Counted from the first letter of the stretch, positions 17,241 to 26,210 are shown. The stretch: 38,480 nt of DNA from Bacteroidota bacterium (GCA_023418255.1 JAEZZZ010000084.1:1-38480), one strand, 5' to 3'. The notes: a model not told the origin generated them from the letters alone. Numbers and translations are program-made.

Positions 17241-17807
17241 ATGAAACAGGTTTTAGTCATCGATTGTCACGATTCGTTTGTGTATAACTTGGTGCAGCTG
17301 TTGCGTGAATCGCAATGTTGTACTTATGAAGTGGTGTCGGTTGATGAGATTCCATTTCATCGACTATCCAACTTTACGCATCTTTTGCTTTCACCCGGTC
17401 CGGGATTGCCTATCGATTATCCTTTTCTTTTTCACTTATTGGACAAGACCTTAAAAACGCATCATATTTTGGGTGTCTGTTTGGGGATGCAGGCAATCGC
17501 GGAATTTTTGGGTTGCAAGCTCTATCGCTTTGACTTGCCAAAGCATGGGCATGAAAGTTTTCTGCATATTTTGAATGATAATGACTTGTTTCGGAACATT
17601 CCACAGCAATCCGCCATTGGTCGTTATCATTCTTCGGCTGTTCAGCCCAATTCGCTAGCGGATGAAGTTCAACTTCTGGCTTTCGATGATGAGCAGCATA
17701 TTATGGCATTAAGGCATTGCAACTATCCTGTTTATGGCGTGCAGTTTCATCCCGAGTCGGTTATCACGGAACATGGCCGGCAATTGATAAGGAATTGGCT
17801 GCTTTGA
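17241..17807 (+). CDS. pabA: Aminodeoxychorismate/anthranilate synthase glutamine amidotransferase
   Basis: A 188-residue class I glutamine amidotransferase that supplies ammonia to PabB. The chain starts KQVLVIDCHDSFVYNLVQLL and has LLSPGPGLP, the catalytic Cys in GVCLGMQAI (near residue 79) and the His-Glu pair in QFHPESV (near 169-171). The frame is open from 17193, but MPLFMLLLFFFTF is not a family N-terminus and covers the promoter, so the start is 17241. It lies divergent from pabB-pabC, which favours folate use; no trp gene is nearby. Dual use with TrpE elsewhere in the genome is possible. Confidence 0.92.
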   Translation: MKQVLVIDCHDSFVYNLVQLLRESQCCTYEVVSVDEIPFHRLSNFTHLLLSPGPGLPIDYPFLFHLLDKTLKTHHILGVCLGMQAIAEFLGCKLYRFDLPKHGHESFLHILNDNDLFRNIPQQSAIGRYHSSAVQPNSLADEVQLLAFDDEQHIMALRHCNYPVYGVQFHPESVITEHGRQLIRNWLL

Positions 17808-17831
17808 CGTGTTGTTTATGAATTCTTTACG

Positions 17832-17854
17832 CCTTTTGTTTTTGTCTCAAAAGG
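17832..17854 (+). terminator. Weak hairpin after pabA
   Basis: CCTTTTG and CAAAAGG form a 7-bp stem around 9 bases, 25 bp after the pabA stop. Only a short T-run follows, so it is a weak candidate. The rest of 17808-18007 shows no gene. Confidence 0.3.
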
Positions 17855-18007
17855 AGGCTTTATCTGTTTGCCGTTATCTCCATTTATTTTCGTAACGATG
17901 TCTCTTCAATTTCATGCGCATAAAATCGTTGCTTCTCGCCGATGTTATTTTTAGGGGCTTGCCATGTTTCTTATTTTTCCCTCCAAGGCAATCGATTCAT
18001 GGATGGA

Positions 18008-19102
18008 TTAATCCTCCTCTTCTTTTGTTAAATCAAGTTTTTCATCGTCTTTACTTTGATCGAAAAACATTTTTCGCAATGGTTTCTTTCGTGCCTCATC
18101 GTATGCTGCTCTATTCCTGAAAATATCGGCAGCCATGTAAAGCGATTGTAAAAACGAAGCATTGGACGCCTTGTCTTTTCCTGCAATATCGTATGCCGTG
18201 CCATGATCGGGCGATGTGCGCACAATGGGCAGTCCGGCAGTAAAGTTCACACCCGAATCCATTGCCAACGTCTTAAATGGAATCAAACCCTGGTCGTGAT
18301 ACATTGCCAAAACGGCATCAAACTCTTTGTATCGTGCCGTGCCAAAGAAGCCATCGGCAGCAAAAGGTCCGGCACAAAGGATATTGGCGTCTTGTGCCTG
18401 CTTTATGGCAGGCGCGATAATTTGCTCTTCCTCTTTGCCCAACAAGCCATTTTCGCCGGCATGAGGATTGAGTCCCAGCACGGCAATACGTGGATTTTCG
18501 AGACAAAAATCGCGCCGAAGCGAGAAGTTTAATGTCATCAGTTTTTCCACAATTTTCTCTTTTGACAGTTCTCCGGCGATTTCCGCGATGGGAAGGTGTG
18601 TTGTTACCAACGCCACCCTCAGTTCGTTGTTGGCGAGGATCATTAATGCCTTGTCCTTGTTTCCGCAACGAGCTTGTAAAAACTCGGTGTGTCCCGGAAA
18701 ATCAAATGCATCGCTTTGGATGGCATCTTTGTTGATCGGAAGTGTTACCAAAGCGTCGATATTCCCATTCACCAAATCCTGTGTAGCCATATCCAGTGCC
18801 ATATAAGCCGCTTGTCCCGACTCCTCTGTCGGTGTGCCGATATCTATTTTCATTTCATCTTTAAAGCAGTTGATGAAGTTTATTTTTTCGGAGATACTGT
18901 TTTCGGCTTTATAAATAAAGTTGAAGTTGAGGTGTTTGTAATCCAGTACTTTCCTGTGATACGACGCGGCTTTTGACGAACCGTAGATGATTGGTGTAAA
19001 CAGTTCCAAAAGCCGTGCATCGGCAAATGTTTTAAGAATAAGTTCGTATCCGATACCGTTGATATCGCCGTGAGTGATTCCGATTTTTAAGGATTCTGCC
19101 AT
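18008..19102 (-). CDS. pdxA: 4-hydroxythreonine-4-phosphate dehydrogenase
   Basis: PdxA oxidises 4-phosphohydroxy-L-threonine in the deoxyxylulose-5-phosphate-dependent route to pyridoxal phosphate. The 364-residue protein begins with KIGITHGDINGIGYELI, the family N-terminus. Metal-ligand histidines are visible in FPGHTEFL, in VTTHLPI and in AMYHDQGLIPFK, and GLNPHAGENG is the conserved core. The C-terminal 30 residues are lysine and acidic rich. The gene begins 45 bp after the stop of the DUF4837 gene and shares its transcript. No other pyridoxine gene is in the window. Confidence 0.95.
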   Translation of the reverse strand: MAESLKIGITHGDINGIGYELILKTFADARLLELFTPIIYGSSKAASYHRKVLDYKHLNFNFIYKAENSISEKINFINCFKDEMKIDIGTPTEESGQAAYMALDMATQDLVNGNIDALVTLPINKDAIQSDAFDFPGHTEFLQARCGNKDKALMILANNELRVALVTTHLPIAEIAGELSKEKIVEKLMTLNFSLRRDFCLENPRIAVLGLNPHAGENGLLGKEEEQIIAPAIKQAQDANILCAGPFAADGFFGTARYKEFDAVLAMYHDQGLIPFKTLAMDSGVNFTAGLPIVRTSPDHGTAYDIAGKDKASNASFLQSLYMAADIFRNRAAYDEARKKPLRKMFFDQSKDDEKLDLTKEEED

Positions 19103-19147
19103 TGTATATTGTGCGAAATTATATTTTTAAATGAATAAACTGTGTGA

Positions 19148-20140
19148 TTAATCTTTTGCCTCTTTTTCCGGAATTTTGATGGTGTAAAGCGATGCCTCCA
19201 TGTTGCGTATTAAGTTCCGTTTTTTCTTTTCCGGTGCATATATCAGTGTCTCTACCACCACTACATTGTTGGTATTTGGATTTACAAACGCGTGCATCAC
19301 AAAGGGGCCTCCCATCATGTCGGCGGTCATTTCCCACAAGCCTCTCAGCTCGGCTCTAAAAAGTCCATTTACTTTCATGGTTGTATAGAGTGGCGGATAC
19401 GCCGTTGCGGTTGTCATGTGCGAATCAAACGAGCCTTTGACATATTCACCCAGCACTTTATTGCGAATAGCGATGAGCGAGTCTTTCTCAAATACTTTTT
19501 CTGATGTATAAGGGAATTGGTATATGAATATATCTTTTCTCGATTCACCGGCGTTGTTGGTTGCCCAATAAAAATCTTTGTGTTCCGTCACATTAGGCAG
19601 TCCTTTCGGATAGTTGATGTTGATGTCAAACACCTCTTTTATGCGCGTTTGTGGTGTTCCCGAGTTGTTTATGAGCCACTTTGCCGTTCTTTCCATCTCC
19701 TTTCGTATGATGTAGTCCACGATATAGTCTGTGTTGGTAGAGAGAAAATTTATGAACGATTCTTCGTTCGGGGCTTTTAGGTTTACGATGATTTGTCCGA
19801 CGGCATATTTGTCAATCTCCACACTCATTTTTGGTGCCGAGTAGATGTTGGATATATCAGGAATAATTACATTGCGTGCCATCTTAAAAGTGCTTGTGAA
19901 ATTATCCGGCGTAAGATGAATGATTTTAAAATTGGCTTCGCGCTGGGGCAATCCTTTTGCCGGTGAGTTGAGGACGTCAAACAGGGCGCGTCCGCCGGTT
20001 CCTTCCCATTCTGTCTTGTCCATAACGACAATTACCTCATTCACGGTAGATGAAGCAGAGAGAAAGCTCCCGCCGCTGTTGCAAGATGTTGCCACAAGGA
20101 CGATTCCGGTTAGTAGTGCGAGGATGTTGAAATGTTTCAT
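19148..20140 (-). CDS. DUF4837 family lipoprotein
   Basis: A 330-residue protein with a lipoprotein signal ending LVATSCNSGG (Cys near residue 20). The mature part matches what I recall of DUF4837, a Bacteroidota family of unknown function: VNEVIVVMDKTEWEG near the N-terminus, then an ANFKIIHL segment, then MMGGPFVMHAFVNPN and VVVETLIYAPEKKKR near the C-terminus. No enzymatic motif is visible. It precedes pdxA in the same transcript; a functional link is not established. A strong promoter lies just upstream. Confidence 0.8.
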   Translation of the reverse strand: MKHFNILALLTGIVLVATSCNSGGSFLSASSTVNEVIVVMDKTEWEGTGGRALFDVLNSPAKGLPQREANFKIIHLTPDNFTSTFKMARNVIIPDISNIYSAPKMSVEIDKYAVGQIIVNLKAPNEESFINFLSTNTDYIVDYIIRKEMERTAKWLINNSGTPQTRIKEVFDININYPKGLPNVTEHKDFYWATNNAGESRKDIFIYQFPYTSEKVFEKDSLIAIRNKVLGEYVKGSFDSHMTTATAYPPLYTTMKVNGLFRAELRGLWEMTADMMGGPFVMHAFVNPNTNNVVVVETLIYAPEKKKRNLIRNMEASLYTIKIPEKEAKD

Positions 20141-20184
20141 AATATTTTAATTTAGAAGAGTTGATATATTTCTTTCTTATATAA

Positions 20185-20215
20185 CAAAAATACGATGATT
20201 ATGTGGCAAATCAAA
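20185..20215 (-). promoter_or_regulatory. Promoter for the DUF4837 gene and pdxA
   Basis: The minus strand carries a -33 box TTTG (20215 to 20212) and a -7 box TATTTTTG (20192 to 20185), 19 bp apart, a full Bacteroidota consensus. Transcription would start about 40 bp before the ATG at 20140. Confidence 0.65.
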
Positions 20216-20279
20216 CGATTATCTTGTAATTTATTGTTTTTTTAGTAAAACGAGAAGAGCAAGTTCTTTTTTTTTGCTT

Positions 20280-21320
20280 TTATTTACATAGTCTATTGGT
20301 TTGTTTTTTGATGGTAGATAGCATGCCACATGCGGCGAATATATCTTCGCCGCGTGAAGCGCGGATGGTGCAAATGAATCCTTTGGTTGTGAGAAAGTCG
20401 CGAAACTTTATCATTACTTCCTCTTCGGATGGTGAGAGCGTACTATCGGGGATTTTGTGAAAGCGAATCAGGTTGATGCGACAATCCAGGCCGGCAAGAA
20501 GTTTTTGCAGTTCTCGTGCATGTGCAAGTGAATCGTTTTTGCCTTTCAACATGATGTATTCAAATGATAAGCGCCGCTGGCCGCTCCAATCGTATTGACG
20601 CAGCAGCGCTACAACATCAGCAATTGGATACGCCTTTTCAATTGGCATCATTTGAAGACGTTGTGCCGATATGGGACTATGTAAACTGACAGCCAAGTGA
20701 CATTGGCTTTGTTCGACAAAATGTTTAACATTGTGCATCAACCCGATGGTTGACAGGGTGATACGTCTCGGGCTCCATGCCGTGGCATAGTCGGCGGTGA
20801 TGATTTCTATGGCTTTCATCACTTGCGGATAGTTGTCGAGCGGTTCGCCCATTCCCATAAAAACAACATTCGTAATCTCTTTTGCTCGCGGAACGGAATA
20901 GATTTGATTGACGATTTCTGCTGAGGAAAGGTTTTCGATGAATCCCTGTTTTCCTGTCATGCAAAACTCACAATTCATTTTGCAACCCGCTTGCGACGAT
21001 ACGCAGATGGTTAGTCGGTTGTTTTCGGGGATGGTAACACTTTCGATAAAGTTTCCTTTGCGCGTCTTAAAAAGCATTTTTTGTGTGCCATCGATAGAGG
21101 TTTTTACCTCTTGGGGTTCGACTCTTCCAACCTGGTAGTGAGCAGATAAAACGGCTCTGTTTTTGAGCGAAATGTTTGTCATGTCGTCTATATTTTCAAC
21201 ACGTTTCACATATACCCAATCGGCAATTTGCCGAGCGGTAAATTTGGGTAAGTTCAGTGCTTTAACCACCTCCAAAATTTCGGGAAGTGTCATGCCTAGA
21301 AAGTTTATTTTTTCGCTCAT
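20280..21320 (-). CDS. rlmN: 23S rRNA (adenine2503-C2) methyltransferase RlmN
   Basis: This radical SAM enzyme methylates A2503 of 23S rRNA and A37 of some tRNAs. From the ATG at 21320 the protein has 346 residues, the family length. The cluster motif CKMNCEFC (Cys near 111, 115 and 118) and GMGEPLDNY are visible. A Cys in the final segment (AACGMLS) is in place for the methyl-carrying cysteine. The frame stays open up to 21446, but the extra 42 codons have no homologous look and contain a minus-strand -7 box at 21348-21355. The start MSEKINFLGMTLPE fits the family. Confidence 0.95.
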   Translation of the reverse strand: MSEKINFLGMTLPEILEVVKALNLPKFTARQIADWVYVKRVENIDDMTNISLKNRAVLSAHYQVGRVEPQEVKTSIDGTQKMLFKTRKGNFIESVTIPENNRLTICVSSQAGCKMNCEFCMTGKQGFIENLSSAEIVNQIYSVPRAKEITNVVFMGMGEPLDNYPQVMKAIEIITADYATAWSPRRITLSTIGLMHNVKHFVEQSQCHLAVSLHSPISAQRLQMMPIEKAYPIADVVALLRQYDWSGQRRLSFEYIMLKGKNDSLAHARELQKLLAGLDCRINLIRFHKIPDSTLSPSEEEVMIKFRDFLTTKGFICTIRASRGEDIFAACGMLSTIKKQTNRLCK

Positions 21321-21347
21321 TGTTGTTGAATTGTGCTGTTTTATGAA

Positions 21348-21355
21348 CAAAGATA
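21348..21355 (-). promoter_or_regulatory. -7 promoter box for rlmN (TATCTTTG)
   Basis: The minus strand matches TAnnTTTG, 28 bp upstream of the ATG at 21320. No -33 TTTG is seen. It supports the shorter rlmN start. Confidence 0.4.
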
Positions 21356-21453
21356 GTGATGATTTGGCTGATATGGATGATTTATGTAAAAACATTGAGC
21401 ATTGTGCTGTGAGAATTGTGTAAAAAAGTGATAACGAAGATATCAATATTGCA

Positions 21454-21487
21454 CGAAAAAACGGACACTCTTCACAAGCATCCGTTT
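21454..21487 (-). terminator. Rho-independent terminator after the DUF2807 gene
   Basis: On the minus strand AAACGGA (21487 to 21481) pairs with TCCGTTT (21465 to 21459), followed by more T residues to 21455. It is 50-90 bp past the DUF2807 stop. Confidence 0.6.
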
Positions 21488-21540
21488 GGTTGGTTTCGAT
21501 CGTTAGTCAAAAAAAAGTAGTATGAATATTTTTGTCTTTT

Positions 21541-22263
21541 CTATTTGCCTGAGCGTATTTTTCCGATGCCGTTTTTGTTTATATTTTTTGTTTTAGGATT
21601 TCCATAGTATGTAATATTCCCGATTCCGCCGGATGTCGCATCGAGGTTATCCGAGGCGAAACAGATTACATTTCCCACGCCCTCAGAAATCACTTTAAGC
21701 CTTTTGGCTTTCAGTTGCTGTGCATTGATGTTTCCCACTCCTTCGGATTTGATGGAAGCATAATCTGCTGTTCCGCCGATGATGATGTTTCCTACACCTT
21801 CGGAATCAATTTCTATTTGTTCGGCTATAATGTTGTTGGCTTTTACATTTCCTACACCTTCGGTTTCTATTTTTAGTTCCGCTGTTTTTATTTCACCCTC
21901 CATAATGATGTTTCCTACGCCCTCGCTTTCAATTTTACACAGTACTGGTGTCATAATATTGATAATCACCTTGTTGCGGTTTCTGTTTTTCCACTTTTTA
22001 AACATCTTGTTTTCCGATTTGATTACCAATTTTCCATCGGACACATAGACATCAATCGCATTGAGTAAGTTTTCAGGGCCATGAATTTTTACCGAAGTTG
22101 TGGGCGTTTGACGAATAACAATATTGGCGATGGATTCCGATTTTATTGAGTGAAAATTTTCCACATCGTACGTGTCGGTCACGTATTTTTCTTGTCCTAA
22201 ACAGCCTTGTGAAATAAATACCAGCAATAGGATGAATGTCAGGATGGATGTTTTTTTCTTCAT
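21541..22263 (-). CDS. DUF2807 (head-GIN) repeat protein, exported
   Basis: A 240-residue exported protein. The signal peptide is followed by a Cys (FISQGCLGQ), so it may be a lipoprotein. The head-GIN domain covers about residues 30-150 (VENFHSIKSESIANIVI opens it). The rest is a right-handed-solenoid-like run of about seven repeats of 18-21 residues, each beginning SEGVGN(I/V) or a variant (TEGVGN, SGGIGN, NGIGK). The gene ends GKIRSGK. Function is unknown; related proteins are called putative auto-transporter adhesins, though I see no barrel. It follows tolC after 178 bp and may be read from the same promoter. Confidence 0.85.
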   Translation of the reverse strand: MKKKTSILTFILLLVFISQGCLGQEKYVTDTYDVENFHSIKSESIANIVIRQTPTTSVKIHGPENLLNAIDVYVSDGKLVIKSENKMFKKWKNRNRNKVIINIMTPVLCKIESEGVGNIIMEGEIKTAELKIETEGVGNVKANNIIAEQIEIDSEGVGNIIIGGTADYASIKSEGVGNINAQQLKAKRLKVISEGVGNVICFASDNLDATSGGIGNITYYGNPKTKNINKNGIGKIRSGK

Positions 22264-22315
22264 AATGTTGTTGTTTTATTCAGTTATATGTTTGATGTTT
22301 TGATGATTTCTTTTG

Positions 22316-22423
22316 TTACTCCTTTTTATCTCTAAGTTTCGGTTTGGGAATTCTACCAAAATCCAAAGGAGCCGCGATAAACCTGCTTCTTACTTTTCCT
22401 CTTACATAAGACGGATTCGACAC
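22316..22423 (-). CDS. Possible 35-codon basic ORF between tolC and the DUF2807 gene
   Basis: From a GTG at 22421-22423 the minus strand encodes 35 residues, about ten of them Lys or Arg (starts MSNPSYVRGKVRSRF, ends LRDKKE). The frame is the same as tolC, immediately after its stop. It could be a true small protein, a remnant of a longer tolC reading frame, or chance. I know no family for it and see no clear ribosome site. Confidence 0.25.
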   Translation of the reverse strand: MSNPSYVRGKVRSRFIAAPLDFGRIPKPKLRDKKE

Positions 22424-22441
22424 TGTTTTTGTTACATGTTT

Positions 22442-23755
22442 TTAGTTTTTTAATATTTCGAGGATTTTTAAGCGGAACAGGTATTCATATTTTGCTTGTG
22501 CCTGTTCTGACAATATTTGCGCTACATTGTTTTTGGCTTGAAAAAGTTCGTACGCGGTAGCTCGTCCGTTTTCATATTTCTGTTGTGCGAATCGATACGC
22601 CTCTTTGCTTGCTTTTTCTGATTTCATGGCTGCGCTCCAACGGCTTTTTGCCGCTACGGCATTGTAATATGCTTGCTCTACGCGTTTGCGTAGTTCCAAT
22701 TTGGTCTTATCCATTAGCAGTCGGCTGTTTTCCAATGCTATTTTCGCGTTTTTTACATTGTTTCTCACCCTCAGGCGATTGAAAATGGGGATTCGTAGGC
22801 TGAAACCGAGCGAGTTGCTCATATTGTTTTTGAATTGTTCGGCAAAAGGCTTGTTTTCTAATTGGCTCATGTTGTAATAGCCGGTTCCGATGCTGGCACC
22901 AAACGATAATGTGGGATAATATTCCGATTGTGCGATTTTCACCTCTTTTTCAAAGCGACTCATTTGAAATTGAACGCTTTTAAGTTCCGGGCGATGTAGC
23001 AACGCTCCTTGATAAGTCGCTTCTGCCGAGAGCAACACATCGGTTTCTGCCACCAGCGTTTTTTCGTCAGGTACTATCACATCCAGCGCCGCAAAGTTTT
23101 CTATCTCCATGATTTGTGCCAAGTCCAATAGCGAGAGTTTCAGTCTATTTTGTGCTTCAATTCGTTTTAGTTCCTCTTTTGCTTGTTGTGCCTCCAACTC
23201 GTAGAGTTCGCCTTGTGCCAGCTTTCCGCTGTGTACAAGTTCTGTCCGATGTTTGATGTTTTCTTTGGTCAGTTCCACCTGTTTTTCGGCAATTTGCAGT
23301 AGCTCCTTGTTGAGAAGCACTTGAAGAAATGCCGTGGAAACACTCATGATGATATCATCTTCCACCTTTTCCATATCGGCTTGTGACGCATATAGCTCCG
23401 CGCGCCGCGCATCGATGTTGTGTTTCATGCGCAATCCGTCAAACAGAGTGATATCGCCGCTCAGATTAAAACTGGTTTGTGATGAGTTAGTGTTTTGATA
23501 TGTATTGTCAAGCCCGATGGAACGTCCGAACACAAAACTTTGTCCGATAGATGCATTTACTCCGGGTAATAAATCGGCACGCGCCTGATTGTAAGCTATC
23601 TCGCGTTGCTGTTTGTTCAGTTGTTGTTCTTTTATATTTCGGTTGTTTTGCAAAGCGATGTCGATGCATTCCTGCAACGTCAATTTTTGTTGCGCGGATG
23701 TCACGTGATGCAGGCAAAAGAGTAGGGTGAGGGATATGTAAATATATTTCTTCAT
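22442..23755 (-). CDS. TolC-family outer-membrane efflux protein
   Basis: A 437-residue outer-membrane channel component. The signal peptide ends at about residue 21 (CLHHVTSAQQ). The chain has the two TolC/OEP repeats: LTLQECIDIALQNNRNIKE at the first and the later VEQAYYNAVAAKSRW helix region. Long alpha-helices alternate with the short strands that form the barrel (ADLLPGVNASIGQSF and YYPTLSFGASIGTGYYN). It is the last member of the efflux operon, 34 bp after the adaptor gene. The substrate is unknown. The chain ends KILEILKN. Confidence 0.9.
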   Translation of the reverse strand: MKKYIYISLTLLFCLHHVTSAQQKLTLQECIDIALQNNRNIKEQQLNKQQREIAYNQARADLLPGVNASIGQSFVFGRSIGLDNTYQNTNSSQTSFNLSGDITLFDGLRMKHNIDARRAELYASQADMEKVEDDIIMSVSTAFLQVLLNKELLQIAEKQVELTKENIKHRTELVHSGKLAQGELYELEAQQAKEELKRIEAQNRLKLSLLDLAQIMEIENFAALDVIVPDEKTLVAETDVLLSAEATYQGALLHRPELKSVQFQMSRFEKEVKIAQSEYYPTLSFGASIGTGYYNMSQLENKPFAEQFKNNMSNSLGFSLRIPIFNRLRVRNNVKNAKIALENSRLLMDKTKLELRKRVEQAYYNAVAAKSRWSAAMKSEKASKEAYRFAQQKYENGRATAYELFQAKNNVAQILSEQAQAKYEYLFRLKILEILKN

Positions 23756-23789
23756 TTCATGTCTGTTTTATTAGGGCGATGGCTTGATG

Positions 23790-24890
23790 TTATTTCTTGT
23801 CTGTTATTTCGTTACCACGTACTTTTTCATTTAGCTTTAATCCTTCGGTTACTTCAATGTTGATACCATCCGAAAGTCCCACTTTAACCTCTTTGCGCGT
23901 AAACTCCTGCGGTTTTTCACTTGTGGCGATGTAAACAAATGTTGAGTCGTTGCTGAACTCTACGCATGTTTCGGGAATGCAGAGCACGCTGTCGCGTTTG
24001 TTGAGTACGATATTGGCGTTGGCACTGTATCCGGCACGAATAAAAACGTCGCTCGGCATTTCAATTGCCGCCTTCATTTCAAATAAAATGGCTCCGCTTT
24101 CTTCACTCCCTTTGGGTGACACATATTCCAGTGTCGCGTTTAGCTCTTTGTCTTGAATGGCTCCAATGGTAATTTGCATCGGCATGCCGACAGAGAGTTT
24201 ACCCACTTCTGTTTCGTCAATTTTACCCACAAAGAGCATATCGCTCAGGTTGGCGATGGATGCAATGGTGGTACCATCGTTGAAGTTGTTCGACTGAATC
24301 ACCGAGTTTCCTTTCTTCACGGGAATATCAAGTATGGTTCCGCTAACGGTGGCGCGCACAAGTGTGTTGCTATATTTTGCAGACGCTTTGGTGATACCGG
24401 TTCTGACCAAGCTGAGGTTGTCGTTTGCCGCGCGCAGCTCTTCTTTGTCGTTTTTATATTGAAGCTCCACTTTCTCAAACTCTTCTTTCGAGATGACGTT
24501 GTTTTCGTATAGTTTTTTGTCGCGTTCGTAGTTGCGTTGGCTTTGATCGGCAGCCAGTTTAGCGCGTGATGCACGTGACTCGGCACCGCTCAAGTTTACC
24601 ATATCCGGTACCACTTGTATTTTTGCGATAATATCGCCCGCGTTCACCTTTTCGCCCGGCTCTTTGTACACTTCCGAAATGATACCCGACATTTGCGGTT
24701 TAATCAATATCTCGTCGCGAGGCTGCACTTTGCCTGTGGCAACTGTTCGCTTTTCGATGTTTTGCTTTTTCACCGTTTCTATTTGATACGTTTTTACTTT
24801 CGGACGCGATTTCTTGTAGAGAAATACGAATGTCCATAGTACCAAGAGTCCTAAAAGAACCAATCCTGCAATTTTAAATACTTTTTTCAT
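23790..24890 (-). CDS. HlyD/MacA-type periplasmic adaptor
   Basis: A 366-residue membrane-fusion protein that should bridge the ABC permeases and TolC. It has an N-terminal transmembrane anchor (about residues 7-26), then a biotinyl-lipoyl-like half motif (KPQMSGIISEVYKEPGEKV, about 55-75). A coiled-coil hairpin with heptad-like charge spans about 100-165, followed by the second lipoyl half (LVRATVSGTILDIPVKKGN) and beta-barrel and membrane-proximal domains. The C-terminus ends EITDKK. The layout is that of MacA. It is 69 bp from the permease gene upstream. Confidence 0.92.
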   Translation of the reverse strand: MKKVFKIAGLVLLGLLVLWTFVFLYKKSRPKVKTYQIETVKKQNIEKRTVATGKVQPRDEILIKPQMSGIISEVYKEPGEKVNAGDIIAKIQVVPDMVNLSGAESRASRAKLAADQSQRNYERDKKLYENNVISKEEFEKVELQYKNDKEELRAANDNLSLVRTGITKASAKYSNTLVRATVSGTILDIPVKKGNSVIQSNNFNDGTTIASIANLSDMLFVGKIDETEVGKLSVGMPMQITIGAIQDKELNATLEYVSPKGSEESGAILFEMKAAIEMPSDVFIRAGYSANANIVLNKRDSVLCIPETCVEFSNDSTFVYIATSEKPQEFTRKEVKVGLSDGINIEVTEGLKLNEKVRGNEITDKK

Positions 24891-24959
24891 CTTTATTATG
24901 CGTTCGTTAAATGTTTGTTTTTTTACTTTTATGATGTTTTGTTCTGTTTGGCATAGGTT

Positions 24960-26210
24960 TTATTCTTCGCGAATTGCCTCAATCGGTTTAATCATCATGG
25001 CGCGCTGTGCCGGGAGAAATCCTGCTAGTGCTCCTACAACAATCAGGATGATAAGCGCTACGATGCTCACGTAGAAACTGATTTGCGGGTCTTTGATAAA
25101 TTGGTCGCTCTGACTGAGCGCCACACCTACGGCAGATAAAATGCCAACGCCGATAACAATGCCTCCAATGCCTGCCAATACTGTAAGCACGACACTTTCG
25201 CTCAATATTTGTCCGATGATGTTGCGTGGCGTGGCGCCCAATGCGCGACGAATGCCAATTTCCTTTGTGCGTTCGCGAACCATAACAAGCATGATGTTGC
25301 TCACGCCGATGGCTCCACCCAAAAGTGTTCCCAGTCCTACAATCCAGATGAGTGAACCTACTCCGAGTTTTAAATATTGAAACATTTTAAATTGTTCCTC
25401 TATGTTTATCGCGAACACTGCTTCTTTGTCGTCGGGGGATATTTGATGTTGCTGTTTCAAAATCTCTTCAATTTGTTCTTGAATGCTTTTTACACTGATA
25501 TTGGGTTTTGCCGTGGCTGCCAACATATCAATGTTATTGCCCATGTTGTACGCCTGTTGCATGGTGCTAAACGGAACAATGACGGTCTCTTCCGGGTCGC
25601 CGCCAACCGTCGCTTTCGATGTTTTAGACGATACTCCAATGACATTAAAATAGATACCGTTTACCTTAATCTGTTTTCCTACCGGATTCTCGCCTTTTTT
25701 AAACAACACTTCGTAAACACGTTCGCCGATGATGCACGATTTTCTTTTTTCCCGAATATCGATATCGTTGATATAGCGTCCATAAATCATGTCGCTGCGT
25801 TCGATGTTGTTATATTCCGGATAGCATCCTTTGATGAAAAATGCTCCTCCTTTTTCGTTGTAAAACACATTTTTCTCTTTTGAGCTAAACATGAACAATA
25901 GTGGTGACAGGTATTCAATCCCATCCACTTTGTTTTGGATAATAGATATATCCGAATTTTTCATTTGCCAGTTTCTACCTTTTTGAAATCCTTTGTAGGG
26001 TAGGGATGTGTTATGTGGCATGAAAAAACAGGAATTGGTGGCAAATCCTCCTATTTGTGACATTAGTCCTTGTTCCAGCGCGCGTCCAGCACCTACCATC
26101 AGCACCAGCATCAGCATGCCCCAAAAGACACCAAATGCCGTAAGGAAACTACGCGATTTGTTATGCGTAATCGTGTTTATTATTTCGTTCCAGCGGTCTA
26201 AATCAAACAT
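24960..26210 (-). CDS. MacB-like ABC transporter permease (FtsX domain), second copy
   Basis: A 416-residue permease of the MacB/LolC type: one transmembrane helix near residues 20-42, a large periplasmic core domain (about 45-270), then three helices near 285, 340 and 385. The FtsX motif region has ERTKEIGIRRALGATPRNIIGQ, and the end reads KPIEAIREE. It lacks the ATPase that E. coli MacB carries in one chain; the ATPase is the separate gene at 27543. It is a paralogue of the next permease upstream, and the two probably form a heterodimer. Confidence 0.92.
   Translation of the reverse strand: MFDLDRWNEIINTITHNKSRSFLTAFGVFWGMLMLVLMVGAGRALEQGLMSQIGGFATNSCFFMPHNTSLPYKGFQKGRNWQMKNSDISIIQNKVDGIEYLSPLLFMFSSKEKNVFYNEKGGAFFIKGCYPEYNNIERSDMIYGRYINDIDIREKRKSCIIGERVYEVLFKKGENPVGKQIKVNGIYFNVIGVSSKTSKATVGGDPEETVIVPFSTMQQAYNMGNNIDMLAATAKPNISVKSIQEQIEEILKQQHQISPDDKEAVFAINIEEQFKMFQYLKLGVGSLIWIVGLGTLLGGAIGVSNIMLVMVRERTKEIGIRRALGATPRNIIGQILSESVVLTVLAGIGGIVIGVGILSAVGVALSQSDQFIKDPQISFYVSIVALIILIVVGALAGFLPAQRAMMIKPIEAIREE

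Noticed and set aside
21541..22048. Regular repeats considered as a CRISPR array
   Set aside because: The units code in frame for SEGVGN turns, vary in sequence and spacing, and are part of the DUF2807 gene.
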